Positions 22,840 to 34,366 of a stretch of 64,000 bases of DNA are shown here, one piece after another. Origin of the DNA: Carnegiea gigantea. Lineage: Eukaryota; Streptophyta; Magnoliopsida; Caryophyllales; Cactaceae. Below the pieces are notes generated by a model, which worked only from the letters and a program-made list of their open reading frames with translations, was not told the DNA's origin and searched no databases. The stretch is from positions 77,001 to 141,000 of the forward strand of contig JAKOGI010001346.1 in assembly GCA_029747015.1 (NCBI GenBank), given 5' to 3'. A program made the translations under genes and the position numbers. Position 1 is the first letter of the stretch; every line of letters begins with the position of its first letter.

Positions 22840-23972
22840 TGTTCAACCAAAAATTATGATACTTTATATCCTTTTATTATGAAATATTTGCTCGAAATAA
22901 ATTGTTAAATTAGAATTTTAATATATTTTTATTTATTTTGTAGGGATTGGGAAAGTGAAAAAATGAATAAAATTTCCAAAGATTGGACCAAGAGAAGATA
23001 GCCTGAAAGGAAGGGAACAAAACAACCCAGCATTCAAGCTTGCAAGCTTAGCCCAGCCGTGCCCTTCTCGGCCCAAGCCCAGGCACCCCCTCCTTTCTCT
23101 TTTCTTGTCTTTGTCCCTTCCACCTTCTCTTCTTCTTTGGCCCAGCAGCCCAGCCCGATCTGTCCTCCCTCTTTTCTTTTTCCCTCTTTCTTTTTGTTTT
23201 GTTTTTTTTTTTTGGCCCAGCTCTCTCTCTCTCCCATTTCATTTAAGTGGGGCATGCCTCTCACGTGGACAGCCAGCCTTTCCTCCTCCTTCCCATCTCT
23301 CTCTTCCTCCTCATCAGGTCCGTCCTAGAGAAACCAAAAACAGGGGTCGTGCCCCTTCAGGTTCCTCCACCATAATTGTAGCCCTCTTCCCCTTCACCTT
23401 CCTCTATCATTCATCCCATTAATTCAATCTACCATTACCTTTCATTGGCATCAACAAAGGGATGGTTTCAAGCACTCTAGGGGGGGCTTAAAAAAGAGCC
23501 GAAGAACAGAGCAAAGGGGGCGGGAAAAAAAAAGTTCAATCCTTTTAGTTTAGATTGAGGGTTTAGTCTTGAAAGATTGATGTAATTTTATTTATCAATT
23601 AATGGTAGATTGAGGTTGTTATTTAATTTTCACATGTGTCATTCGAATTGCACAAGCCCTCATTTGCTTAAGTTTTGTTCGAATTGCTGAAGTTCTTGTT
23701 TCTAAAGCTTTTTCGAATGAAGCAAGTTGTGATTTGGGGATAGTTGCGAGAAGGTGCCCATGACTCAAAATTATTTACAATTTGATGTTTTATTCTCACT
23801 TTGTTGATTCTCACTTTGGTGCCTTTGTTTGCAAGTCGGTGATAGGTAATTTTAGCATCTTCTTTATTAATTTAGTTTAAAAGTTTTAAGAATCTAAATT
23901 TATAACCATCCCTGATGACGAAATCCGTAATTACTACAACGAAAATCGTATACTTGCAGGAAATTCATAACA
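22840..23972 (+). repeat. 3' LTR of the Athila-like element
   Basis: 1133 bp; TGTTCAACC...CATAACA with canonical ends. It lacks about 20 bp present in the 5' copy near 14185-14200 and has a shorter (CT)n run. It is followed at once by CATAA (23973-23977). Confidence 0.94.
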
Positions 23973-23977
23973 CATAA
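23973..23977. repeat. Target-site duplication CATAA (right)
   Basis: Matches 14000-14004. Confidence 0.92.
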
Positions 23978-24119
23978 ATTTGATATGTAAGAATTTGAAG
24001 GTGTTGCATATGTTTGATATCGACTACAAAAGCCCATTTAAATTTTACCGGATTTTTTGATGAAAATTTGGGCCAGCTTTGGCCAAAAATGACCATTGTG
24101 ATATGATTTGTGATGGAAT

Positions 24120-24450
24120 TTATGGCTGTCAAAAAATCATTAGTCAAAACTGACTTTTCGACTGAGTCGTCAAAATTAGTTATGAACTGATTTGATAGCT
24201 TGACAACCGTTCAGAATTTGTGACGAACCATATTTTGACGGATTGACAATTCGCAATTATACTTGTCAAAATCTTCACTTTTTCGTCAAGATTTCTAACG
24301 GATTAACTTTCCATCAAAACATTCTATTCAAAACTACATTGAGATCTGTGTAACTAACAAACCGTCAAAATCCTTGCCTTTTAGTCAAAATTTCCTTCAA
24401 AATTTCTAATGGCGATTAACTTTCCATCAAAATAGTCAATCAAAATTCGG
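24120..24450. repeat. GTCAAAA/TTTTGACG motif cluster, CACTA-subterminal-like
   Basis: About eleven copies of GTCAAAA-like motifs, in both orientations, are packed in about 330 bp, several as CGTCAAAAT or TTTTGACGG. Plant CACTA transposons commonly carry dense short repeats of this type next to their ends, where the transposase binds. I see no CACTA terminal sequence or 3-bp duplication, so this may be an internal fragment or a chance cluster. Confidence 0.35.
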
Positions 24451-25317
24451 CTGTCGTTTTATAGATTACATCACCGAGTAAAAACACACTTTCAAACTCA
24501 ATCTTGGTATATAAATAGTCGTCGATAGTTCAATTTCAGGACGTCCAATTTCAAAATTGGGAGTATTATCGTCTAATTTTCCCAAAATCCAGTATATTGC
24601 TATCCAAAAATAAATTAAAAAAACTCTACATTCACGCATTATAATCCATCTAGGGCAGCCTATGCCCAAGTATCATAATCCATTTAGAGTAGTCCAACAT
24701 ACATGTGTGATGCATTACAAGATTAGCCTATCATACATACATCATAGTTCACCTAGGCTTCCATCCTAACCTATCTATGATAAATTCATGAATTTATCTA
24801 GCATCTATATTAACCCATGCATACTCACATGCAAGGTCACATCTATTGTGCATATAGTCAAACTTACATATGCCCTAGCCTAGAATAGTCCATCTTGCAT
24901 GCACCCTTAATAGCCCATCTTACATAAGCCCTTCTACATGCACATTGACTCAATATAGAGCAATCCATTAACCGTCATAGGACCCTACCCATCTTAACAC
25001 ACGTAGAGCAAACCCTTTTGCATACATCTCATTCCACTTAGGATAGACCTTCGCCACATTGGAGCAACCCATTAAGCATAGTCTAACCCAGAGTAGCCCT
25101 ATTGGACTTATGTCACAGCCCATAGTCAAGGTTGAAAGTCTTCTACCTGTCTTTTCCCATAATAATGTTCAACAGCTAAGAAATTTATAGCCCTACAAAT
25201 GTAGCTAATTTAGCCTAAAGAACAAGTTGGAGATGAAGAGGTTATGTCTTCCTTGTGAAAAGATGTTAAGAAGATATAAGGCGCTGACCCTCACTAAGCA
25301 TTGCGTTTTAAGGATTG
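24451..25317. other. Non-coding, diffuse imperfect repeats
   Basis: Short phrases such as TAGAGTAGTCCA, TAGAGCAATCCATTA and CATACATG recur loosely at 24.64-25.1 kb, suggesting a decayed tandem repeat of unclear unit. No gene is visible. Confidence 0.3.
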
Positions 25318-25322
25318 GTAGT

Positions 25323-27154
25323 TGAAACTATCCACCTCCTTGGGTGTGTGACCCCCCACTAAGGGCTGGGGACTCATGTGCTAGGTACTTTCATGTTTTC
25401 TAGAAATTATAGGTTTTTATTTTTTATTTTTTATTACAAGCCTACACAAATGCTAGGCTCTAGGCTCAAGGAGAATGGGTTTGGGCCTGGACATAAAACC
25501 CAATCGGGTTCCTTGGGTAGGACCAGGTCCATCTCTGTTAGACTGGGTCCTGGCAGTCTCCTCGGCCTGTGCCGGAATCCGGGTGCAGGCCAGATCCAGG
25601 ATCTCAGGTGGTTTCCTAGATCATATTAGGTCCTTAATTCTACTCCAAACATATTCTACTTGCTAGACTCTAATTTGTTTTCCTTTAGCCAGCAGTGCAT
25701 GAACATATACCAAATTAAAGCAGTAAAGTATTAGTCTTTAGCTAAATAGACTCGCCGGTGTGTTTTAGGAAAAATTACAAACCATGACACCTTTTGAAGT
25801 AGATCATACTGACAACGGCACTGAATGGACATATTGAAGTTGCTTCAAAGGCGTCTTGGAAAAACCCCGAGTAATCCGTAGTGGTCTGGAACTGAGGTCC
25901 AAGATTCGGGGGTGAAGGTACAGTGATGTGATGGGGTGCACTATATCACCTCCCATCATCACTGATAGCCTCTCCTAATCAATGCAAAAATTAAAACATA
26001 ATCATACTAGCATATATCCATGCGACCAATTAGAATAATTCATATCATCATGCAAAAGGTACAAACTTTAGTTCAATGCAAGCAAAAAGTAAAGTAAATA
26101 AATCACAGTGAATGGGGAACAACCTAAACATTACATCTTTAGTAATTTAGAATCAAAAATCATAAAAGAGAAATAGAATAGAAGAGTAGGGGAAAGATAG
26201 AGTTTTGTGCCCTTAGAATAACCCACCTGATTTACTTAGGACCATTGTAGAGTGACGTCTTTTTAATGGTTAACTCAATTCTCTACCTTCAATGTGCGGA
26301 GTATTTCTCTCCTTAATTTTTGATGCTATGCTCCCTCTAATATTTTGATGTGTTTTGATGTCTCTAACTAATGCTTAATCCCTCTAATTCCATGCCTCTA
26401 ACCCTTAGGGGTAGCCCACTATTTATAGTGGTTGAGGGGGTAGTCTGAGTGGGTTTAGAAATACGACACCTAATTCGAGTCTTATCAAAGTTAATCTTAA
26501 TAGATACACTAATTCAGCTAGGATTTTGACTAATTAGTCCTGGTAAACCAGTCAGCCTAGAATTCTAGTTAATTAATCCCATAATAGAAAAGGGCTCAGA
26601 GAGAGGGTGCCTGGTCGCGTTTTCATCCAGAGGACCCAGCCCGGTTTGCACAAGCAGGAACTCGTCCAGGTTCATAGGCTGAGCTGCAGATAGTCCAATT
26701 TGCTTTGGCCATAACTTTCACATCTGACCTCCATTTTGAGTGATTCTATTTTTTATTGAAATCTTATTGACTCTACTTTCTAATAGAACTACTTTCGTAA
26801 TTTTTAGATAAGTGTGGAACAACATATAAGCAAAACAGTGAACATATGTCATTTCTAACACAAGCGCACATATTTGACTTATATATTTGCTGTTCCTGAT
26901 GAAATTTTGGTGCATAATACGCCATTAGAAAGCTTATTTAATGAAGAATGTTGATCTGTAAGCTGAATAATTTTATATTCCCCATAGTGAATCTTAACTG
27001 GACGTCAAACATTGTCAATTTGGGCTTCTTGGGCTCCACTATCCTTTTAGGCTCGAATTCAAGGATTATTCTGCTAAGCCCCAAGTACACAAGTTGGGGT
27101 ATAATTTTTATAATTGGTTAATTAAAAATATGACGTCATTTTTAAGCATCCATA
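25323..27154 (-). repeat. 3' LTR of the Tat-like element
   Basis: 1832 bp. On the minus strand it starts TATGGATGCTTAAAAATGACG (TG mutated to TA) and ends ...GATAGTTTCA. It is homologous to the solo LTR at 7712-9455 in opposite orientation and to 33039-34366. The minus-strand TATA box (ATTTATA on +, 26421-26427) is conserved. Confidence 0.85.
26421..26427 (-). promoter_or_regulatory. TATA box in the 3' LTR
   Basis: Reads TATAAAT on the minus strand, in the same context (CAACCAC...) as the box at 8451. Confidence 0.65.
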
Positions 27155-27170
27155 GTTAGCCCCTACTTTG
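27155..27170 (-). promoter_or_regulatory. Polypurine tract of the Tat-like element
   Basis: On the minus strand CAAAGTAGGGGCTAAC abuts the 3' LTR start. AAAGTAGGGGC-like tracts are usual in Tat-lineage elements. Confidence 0.7.
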
Positions 27171-27224
27171 ATCGAGCCTGGATAAGGCGACGGTCAATGT
27201 AATGGTCTTCACTTATAGTTGTCT

Positions 27225-27960
27225 GTTTGACTGTGATAATATAGAATCCAAGTCTGGCCACTAAGGGTCCTTAGACTTGGTACCAGTAACGTGTACCACG
27301 ATGCTTGCTAATGTGAGAAATCCAAGCTTGACCGCTGAGAGTCCAGAGATTTAGCGCCTGCCAACGTTTGTTGTGATAGTGGCCGATGATGTAGAAAACC
27401 AAGTCTGGTCGCTGAGGGTCCTACGACTTGGCACATGCTACAGTGATAGTCTCTGATGTTAGAAATCCAAGTCTATCCGCTGAGGGTCCTGAGACTTAAC
27501 AACTGCCAAAAATACAACTCTGGCTACGGAGGATCCTGACACTTGGCGCCTGCCAACTTCCACCGTGATAGCTCTCGATGATGTAGAAATCAAAGCCTGA
27601 CCGATGAGGGTCCTAAGACTTGGTGCCGCTAACTTTTACCATGAAGGTGGCTGATGTTAGAAATATAGGCCTGACTGCTAAAGTTCCTGAGAGTTGGCGC
27701 CTGCCAACTTTCACCATGATAGTGGCTGATGCTAGAAATCCAAGCCTGTCAGCAGAGGGTCCTGAGACTTGGCGCCTACTAAATTTTACTGTGACAGTGG
27801 CCGATGATGTAGAAATTCAAACCTGGTCACTGAGGGTCCTAAGGCTTGGCGCCTGCCAACTTTTACTGTGACAGTGGCTGATGATATGGAAATCCAAGTT
27901 TGGCCACTAAGGGTCTTGAGACTTAGCACGTACCAACTTTCACTGTGACGGTGGCTAGGG
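27225..27960 (-). repeat. Minisatellite of about 76-bp units in the element's 3' untranslated region
   Basis: About ten imperfect units share the phrases CCAAGTCTGGCCGCTGAGGG, TCCTGAGACTTGGCGCCTGCC, AACTTTTACCGTGATAGTGG and CTGATGATGTAGAAAT. Starts near 27248, 27321, 27400, 27468, 27519, 27592, 27664, 27740, 27817 and 27893 give spacings of 51-79 bp, mostly 72-77. The frame at 27620-27871 is made of these units and is not a gene. It lies just upstream (element sense) of the polypurine tract. Confidence 0.92.
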
Positions 27961-27989
27961 ATGTCCATTTTGTCGGGAGCTAGCAGTGA

Positions 27990-28200
27990 GCCCTTAGGGG
28001 TGTAGAAGTCCGAAGATCTGTAGCTAGATCCCTGATAACTTGGCGGCATGTGAGCCCAAAGGCCTATAGCCAGATCCTTATGAACTTAAAGGTAGTGAGG
28101 CTTGAGCACCTATTTGTCAAATTGATGGCGTCTGAGCCAAAATACCTATAGCTAGATCCCTGTGAACTTATTGGTATTTAAGGCTAAAGATTAATCCTTG
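27990..28200 (-). repeat. Second short tandem array, TAGCCAGATCC units
   Basis: Three imperfect units share (C/G)TATAGC(C/T)AGATCCCTGTGAACTT and a following GTGAGCC phrase, at about 28020, 28072 and 28150. It adjoins the 76-bp array but has a different unit, so two independent amplifications seem to have occurred in the same untranslated region. Confidence 0.7.
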
Positions 28201-30639
28201 AGGACTTCATAGCATGAGATATTGAGATGTCAAACCTTCAAGCTTGACCCCCTTTTTTCGGTAGCTTAGGCGTTGGAGTCATCTCTTTCTGATAGGAGAC
28301 TATGGAATGTGAAGATGTTCTGGATCTTGGGGCATCCTTTTTTATTACGATAAAGAGGATGAGGTGTCCTTTGTGACTAGATCCCCTCGACCTTGAGTAC
28401 CTGATAGTGTTAAGACAAAGAGGATGGAGCCCCTACTTTAGCTAAGTCTGATAAAGGCGATGGTTAAAGTATACCTGTATTCTATGGCAGTGGTTGATGT
28501 CATCTTTAGAACATTTGATGTAGATTCATGGCAAACCATATTTCTATGACCTTCCTCTAAGGTCGTTGTGTAGGTTAATTGCACTCTTCTTCAATCCAGG
28601 GTTCCCAAGTGGTTAGGGCAGAAGGTAGTCTAACAAATAGGCCAAATACCTACGCATTGATGTATGTGCACTTGCTAGCCTAAGTCAGACTATGAAGGCA
28701 TGATGGTTATGTAGACTCGATTAGGCTAACTACACAAATATGATAATGCTAACTATACAAACATGATGATGACCTAACCTCATATGCATACAAGTCTCAT
28801 ATTAAGTTTGGGATCCAGTCCATTGGATAATGCCCAATTAAGGTGCGGAAGATGATGGGTTTGGTGCGATGATGTTCTACAGTTTGGGATGAGGGGCAAA
28901 AATTTAGGTGACCAATGGGTTAGGACATGTTAGGGGTTATACGTTGCCCAGGAGAGGGAATCTTTCCTTCAATGGAAGGAGTATCCTTTAATTTTCCATG
29001 GAAGTGCATCTATTCTGAAGTAAGCCCCCAATTTCTATCTATTTTAATAGAAACCCTAGATTTGAGAGAATAGTGATAGCCGAAGATGGTAGTTTAAGTC
29101 GAAGTAGCCTTTAGTCCAGTAGAGCAAATGTGATCATTTCCAGTTGAGAAGCTCCTTTTTCTGGTGCCACCCAAGGTAGCCACTAGTTTAGTGCGAAGAA
29201 TATAATTATCTCCTTATCAAGAGATATTTACCATAAAGGAAGCCCTAACTATTTAGGAAAATGTAGGAGAGCCCCCCTCTTAAACAATGGGTGAGTGCGC
29301 ATTTGGGAAGGTTAAAAATATGAAATGATGATTCACTCTTGAATTTATAGTGATGGTTGAGAGCAAGAGTCCTGAATTTTGGAATGGAGGTGAGATTAGA
29401 GCGATGATAATTGGGAAGTAGTGATAAAGTGAGTGAATGGTTGGTTTAAGCCTGATTCCATGAGTGTAGACAATGGAATGTTTTTTTGTCCTCGAAAACT
29501 AAGGTTTTATTTCACTTTCCTTTTGTCTAGTCCGTCTTTTCACATTTTCGAGCCAGCTGCTCTTTATTCTCCTCTCTTTATTTAGAGACTAAAGGACTTA
29601 ATTAAGATGTTCCTTTATGAAAAATATCTTTGTGGCCAGCCTCAAAGGGGGATGCCTATGTATTTGATGTGGAATCAGGCCAGTCGTAGTTCAAGAGTAA
29701 GAACATGCAACGTAAAGAAGCAATGCCTCTAGGAGGACTTTTTAAGGAAGGCTTTAGGCTTAAGGTGCCAAACAAAGAGGATTGGTGTGCAGGCTCAAAC
29801 AACCCTTATGAAATCCCTAAGTGTGAATGGGTGATGAAGTTAGTGTAAATCAACAATTTCTTTCTTTTTTTATCCTTCTTGCTTTCAAACTCTTTCTTCT
29901 TCTTTTCTTCTTTTTTGCTCTGTTTTTTTTTTCTTTTTTTCTTTTTAGATGTGACCATTTGGTCCGAACCTTCTCTTTTTTTGCCATGACACACTCCTAC
30001 TTCCTCGTTAGGTCAGAAGTGGTTACCAAAGAAATAGGCTTATCTAAAGGCTTAAAAGGGTTCCAAGTGGAAAGTTATCAAGTTCAATAAAGGTGTTAAC
30101 ATAGGTCGTGAAAGGAGGTCCCCTATCCAAGGCATGTCCTTAAAGCCACATGACTTACTAGAAAGCAATCCCTTATTTTTCCCCTCTTTTCTAGATGATG
30201 GATTGGAATCCTTAGTCCCTTTCTTTATTTCACTTTATTTCTTTTTGCCTAGCTTGTGTTGCCAGATTTTTAAGCTAGCTTTTCTTTTCTTCTCTTTTTT
30301 TTATTTCTTTTTGTTCACCCTAGATTCGTCATAGGACAGAAGTATTCCATAAAAAAGAATATGAGAATACGCAAAAGGACTAACAAAGGAGATGATTTTG
30401 TTAATAAATCAAGGTTACATCATACTTGGATTAAGGCTCAACAATTCATTGTAAGCTAAGCATGACATGAGATAAAGATGCATCATATCTTCGAAACATA
30501 ACTTAAGCCTTTTGTGTGGAGCCTTTTTTTCTTAGATTCAACTATAGACAAGTCCCACTTTTCATTTTGGTGGTCTAAAATGTCTAGAATGTTATCATGC
30601 AAGTCAGGCGGGTTACACTCATGGTTGGATGTTCTGAGT
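28201..30639 (-). other. Internal region of the Tat-like element, no domain recognised
   Basis: In the place where pol would stand I find no protease, RT or integrase motif on either strand. Poly-pyrimidine stretches (29.86-29.95 and 30.28-30.31 kb) create Lys- or Phe-rich shadow frames only. Confidence 0.6.
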
Positions 30640-30856
30640 AGTTTCAGGCAAACGAAGCCCACCTAACCTGAATATGCTTTCTAACTTATTCTTAAAGGGC
30701 TGACAATCCTTGGTATCATTACCCCTTACTTGGTGAAATTTGCAGTACTTGTTTGGGTCCTAGTTCATCCGATTCCATATGCTTTTCGTTTCTGGCCTGA
30801 CTAAGGGGATCTTGATCATACCTTTAAAGAGTAAGCAGTCTAATGTTTAAGTATAC
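30640..30856 (-). pseudogene. gag zinc-finger relic of the Tat-like element
   Basis: One minus-strand frame reads ...NxDPNKYCKFHQVRGNDTKD, then CQPFKNKLESIFRLGGL, closely following the C-x2-H...C pattern and the (K/R)xxLExLIRxGxL helix of Tat-lineage gag. Two in-frame stops fall before the finger and none inside it. Upstream in element sense (30.86-31.3 kb) a weaker NTWKGNYQNRDKKDNNSYKQG block may be the gag linker. Gag would bind element RNA; this copy is broken. Confidence 0.65.
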
Positions 30857-32124
30857 ATGGTCTCAATAGGGGTGTATTTGGTCCAGCGGTCTTAGAACAT
30901 GCACCTCCTTGCTTGTAAGAGTTATTGTCCTTCTTATCCCTATTCTGATAGTTACCTTTCCAAGTGTTAACGGCTTTGGTGGACGCTACCCTAATGAGGT
31001 TTTAGAGTCTAGTGGCCATAAGTGCCATCTTCTTCTCACTATCGTCCAATGTGGCTTTCATTGTTCTTATTGTCTTCACGAGTTAACCCAGTTTATTACC
31101 TTCTGTATTGATATTGGCAAAGTATCTGTCTTTGACTTGGATTCCGACTTTGACCCAACTGGTGGAGTTCTCTTGGACTCTTCTCGAGACAGAAGTCTCA
31201 CGTTTATGGACTTCGCACGTATACATTTTTAGTCTTTCCTATCCTGAGCAATACGTTGATAGTTTAGAGAAGTGGAATGTTGTGAGTGGTCATCCATGCT
31301 AGATATGGGCTAAAATAAATGGTTAATAACTTGCAATTGGAAGGGAAAGAGATAATCATTTTGTAGGCTGAAGCCTGAAAGGTTTTTCCTGAAATAGGGT
31401 CAAAATGTGAGGTTTTAGGCCAAAATTGGGTTTTATCTTAGATTGGGTCCAAAGTTGGGGTTAGAGAGCTGATTTATAAGTCTAAGTTGGACTCGAGTCT
31501 TTCTTAGGTGAATCACAGGCCACTACAGACCTAAATATGATTGTGGTTTAGTTTACCTAGAATATGCTAGTTTTTATACATGAGTGGACCTAAGTGGACT
31601 CATATAGGGATCTCAGATTTAGGGAATATGATGTATGAACAATGAACTTATACATGGGTAAGATATATACATCTTACTTGGACTTATGCATTATGAATAT
31701 GATACACAATTGGATGCAACCTAGAGTAGACTTGTGTTCTAAAGGTCTAATGGGCCATATCATGCACCTTTGGGCTTAGATGGACTCATAAACCGTGCGT
31801 GATGAGGCCTAAAGATGCATGACTCTTAGACCTCAAGTATTCTACAACTGATGTGCCAACACCCTAAATGAACTATGTTGATTTATGGACCTAACCCTAA
31901 ACTGAGAACTTAGAACTTAAATGTAGACTCTAAAGGGACAGAAGACCTGACTTGACTGGGTCCTGGTTGAGTTCTAACTGGGCCCAAACGTACTCTTTTT
32001 TCCCTAATTCCCTGCTTAACTCCAAATAGATGAACCTTGCCAGTTGGACCTTAAGGGATCCTGGTCGGGTTCTATGCACAACACAGTCTCCCCTTTAGGC
32101 CTAGACACAAACTACAAATTTCCT
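30857..32124 (-). other. Probable degraded gag N-terminal part and leader
   Basis: By position this should hold the gag capsid region. I cannot recover a convincing capsid motif. The plus-strand frames at 30909-31232 and 31108-31302 have no family resemblance and are probably chance. Confidence 0.4.
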
Positions 32125-32540
32125 CTTTTTTTTTGACAATCTCGACAGGGATTTTCTTTTGACCAGACCTGATATTTCTATATTGGAATTAGAACCTTTT
32201 TCAGATTTTAGATGGTGAGTCTTATTACGACTCAATTGGCCCAAAAATTATTTCGGGTCTATAATCCAATCCCTAGGACTCTGTCTTGGCCAAAATTGGT
32301 ATTATAGAGTGGGGTTAGGATCCTTTACAACTTCTAGATCAAGAGTCCTATTAGTATTTAATTGCCCCAGGAATCGTTTTTGTTCCTACCCCAATTCCTA
32401 GACTTCTTTTTTTTTTTTTTTCCAAAACTAGCACTTTAAACTGGAGTCAGGATCCTTTTTAGATTTTGGATTAAGAGTCCTATTAGGACTCAATTAGCTT
32501 AGAACCATCTTTGTTCCTAATCTGATTCCTAGATTTAGTC
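32125..32540 (-). repeat. Tandem array of about 130-bp units in the element's leader
   Basis: Three imperfect units are marked by (A/G)GAGTC(C/T)TATTAGGACTCAATTG at about 32214, 32345 and 32475, each followed by a GTTCCTAAT(C)C(C/A)ATTCCTAGACT-like phrase and preceded by GGTTAGGATCCTTTT(A/T)CA. Unit spacing is about 127-132 bp, and a T-run is expanded in one unit (32407-32421). Confidence 0.75.
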
Positions 32541-33018
32541 TTTTCCTAATTTGGGCTCCTCTAGGACTCACAGTATCAATGTATAGTCTTTTGGGCTAAG
32601 AAAAAGTTAAATCACACAAAGTACATTGCATTCTAAGTCATACACATGAGTTCCAACATAAACAAGAGTTCTATGATACAGAGGTCTGAAGTCAAGTTTC
32701 AAACTGTCCTTTCCTGACCTAACGCTTCATACACCACCCATGGAATGCATGATATGACTGGAACGTTTTGGATGCTTTCCTAAGTCGTGTGGAACGCTAA
32801 AGTATGTCAGAGTGAGTGAAACAAATGCTTGCCCAGTTAGAAGTTTAAATAGACCCATTGAGTGACCAACCACTTTTTCGATGGGTGAAATCAGGGTTTT
32901 GTCTAGAGATGCTATTGATCCTCGACAGGCAGCACCTTTTAATACAAGTATGCCTGATGCAAGTATAATCACGATAATTTCTCGTGTTAAATTTCGAATC
33001 TCACACTTTTTGAAAAAA

Positions 33019-33037
33019 GTCCCCAGTGGAGTTGACA
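33019..33037 (-). promoter_or_regulatory. Primer-binding site, tRNA-Arg type
   Basis: On the minus strand TGTCAACTCCACTGGGGAC lies one base after the LTR end. It is the complement of a plant tRNA-Arg 3' end with three differences, two of which are CG-to-CA. This PBS type is the usual one in Retand/Tat-like elements and proves which end of the element is 5'. Confidence 0.82.
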
Positions 33038-33038
33038 T

Positions 33039-34366
33039 TGTAAGGATCCACCTCACCAGGGGTGCGATTCCCCATGAATGGCTAGGGACTAGATACTTTT
33101 ATGTTTTTCTAGAAAGTGTAGGTTTTTTATTTTTTATTTTTTATTATAGATTTATACAATGCTGGGTTGTGGACCCCCGGAGAATGGGCTTGGGCATGGG
33201 CCTGGGCTTGATCACAGAACCTGGCTGGGTTCCCTGGATAAGACCAGGTCCATCTCTCCTTGGCTATATCCTGGCAATCTCCTCAGCCTGGCCTAGAATC
33301 CGAGTGCAGGCTGAATCCTAGATCCCGGGTGGGTTCTTGGGTCATATTAGGTCCCTGATTCTAGTCCAGATAGATTCCACTGCCTAGATCCCAATATGCT
33401 TTCCTTTAGCCAGCAGTGCATGAACATATACCAAATTAAAATAGTGAAGAACTAGTCTTTAGGTAAATAGAGTTGCCAGTGAGTTTTAGGCAAAGTTACA
33501 AACCATGACACCATTCGAAGCAGATCATACCGATAGCGACACCGCAGGAACAAATTGAAGCTACTTCAAAATCCCCAGTGTGGGAACCCCTGACTCCTTG
33601 GTCTGGAATCGAGGTTTGAGATTCAGGGGTGAAGGTACAGTGATGTGATAGAGTGCAGTCCATCACTACCCATCATTACTGACGACCTCTACTAATCAAT
33701 GCAGAAAAATAAAACTTAATCATACTAACATACATCTGCACAATCAATTAGAATCATTCATATAATCATGCAAAAGGTACAAACTTTAGTTTAATTCAAA
33801 CAAAACGTAAAGTAAATAGGTTACAACAGATGGGAAAATACCTAAGGATTACATCTTTCATAATTTAGAATCCAAAATCATAAAAGAGAAATAGAGTAGA
33901 AGAGTGGGAAAAAAATAGAGTTTTTTGCTCTCAGGATAGCCCACCTGTTTTACTTGGGAACCTAGTAGAGTGATGCCTTTTTAATGGTTTACACAATTCT
34001 CTACCTTCAATATGTGGACAGTTTCTCTCCGTAATTTTTGATGCCCTCCTTTCTACAATATTTTGATGTGTTTTGATGTCCCTAACTAATGCATAATCCC
34101 TCCAATTCCATGCTTCTAACCCCTAGGGCTGGCCCTAATTTATAGTGGTTGAAGAGATAGATTGAATCGATTTAGGAATAGGAGATCTAATCCTAGTCCC
34201 ATTAAGGTTAATCTAAGCAAGTACACTAATTCAACTAGGATTAAATAAGAATTTGATTATCTAGACATCGTGAACAAATAAGATTAGCATTCAGATTAAT
34301 TAATCGCATTTAGGCAAACTTAGTCTTGGAGCGCTGGAAAATTAAAGGAACCCATTGGGTTCCTTG
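33039..34366 (-). repeat. 5' LTR of the Tat-like element, U3 truncated
   Basis: Homologous to 25323-27154 from the LTR 3' end (TGTAAGGATCCACCTC on +) to about 34366 (GGAACCCATTGGGTTCCTTG). It then stops abruptly and lacks the outer 0.5 kb of U3. Beyond the break is unrelated sequence that begins with the 34-bp repeat. ATTTATA on + at 34138-34144 is the conserved minus-strand TATA box. Confidence 0.85.

Larger units (their letters stand above)
14005..23972 (+). mobile_element. Athila-like Ty3/gypsy retrotransposon, structurally complete, coding region dead
   Basis: The element is 9968 bp long and is flanked by a perfect CATAA duplication (14000-14004 and 23973-23977). Order: 5' LTR, tRNA-Asp-type primer site, long T-rich leader, gag, protease, reverse transcriptase, RNase H, integrase, long 3' untranslated region, polypurine tract, 3' LTR. 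There is no chromodomain, and the PR-RT-RH-IN order and RT motifs fit the Athila/Tat side of the gypsy tree. Its 5' LTR begins TATTCAACC where the 3' LTR has TGTTCAACC. The LTRs are roughly 95% identical by eye, with small indels. Ten in-frame stops plus two frame changes show it cannot make a full polyprotein. Confidence 0.95.
25323..34366 (-). mobile_element. Non-autonomous Tat/Retand-like LTR retrotransposon, 5' LTR truncated
   Basis: Two direct LTR copies (25323-27154 and 33039-34366) in minus orientation enclose 5.9 kb. Reading from high to low coordinates: 5' LTR, tRNA-Arg-type primer site (33019-33037), leader with a tandem array of about 130-bp units, a gag zinc-finger relic (30640-30856), a second unrecognised stretch, two short-unit tandem arrays, the polypurine tract (27155-27170) and the 3' LTR. 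I find no protease, RT, RNase H or integrase motif. Primer type, polypurine tract and 3' untranslated tandem repeats all fit the Tat lineage. GTAGT (25318-25322) would be one target copy; the other is lost because the 5' LTR stops at about 34366. Confidence 0.8.

Noticed and set aside
27620..28049. Frames that look like a repeat protein (VADVRNIGLTAKVPESWRLP-like units)
   Set aside because: The peptide repeat is the 76-bp minisatellite translated. It lies in the untranslated end of a minus-strand element and the frame breaks when unit length changes.
29806..30090. Lys-rich minus frame and Phe/Leu-rich plus frame
   Set aside because: Both come from one poly-pyrimidine tract; no family resemblance.
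32881..33321. 146-codon plus frame across an LTR end
   Set aside because: It crosses the LTR/primer-site junction on the antisense strand of the Tat-like element and has no homology.
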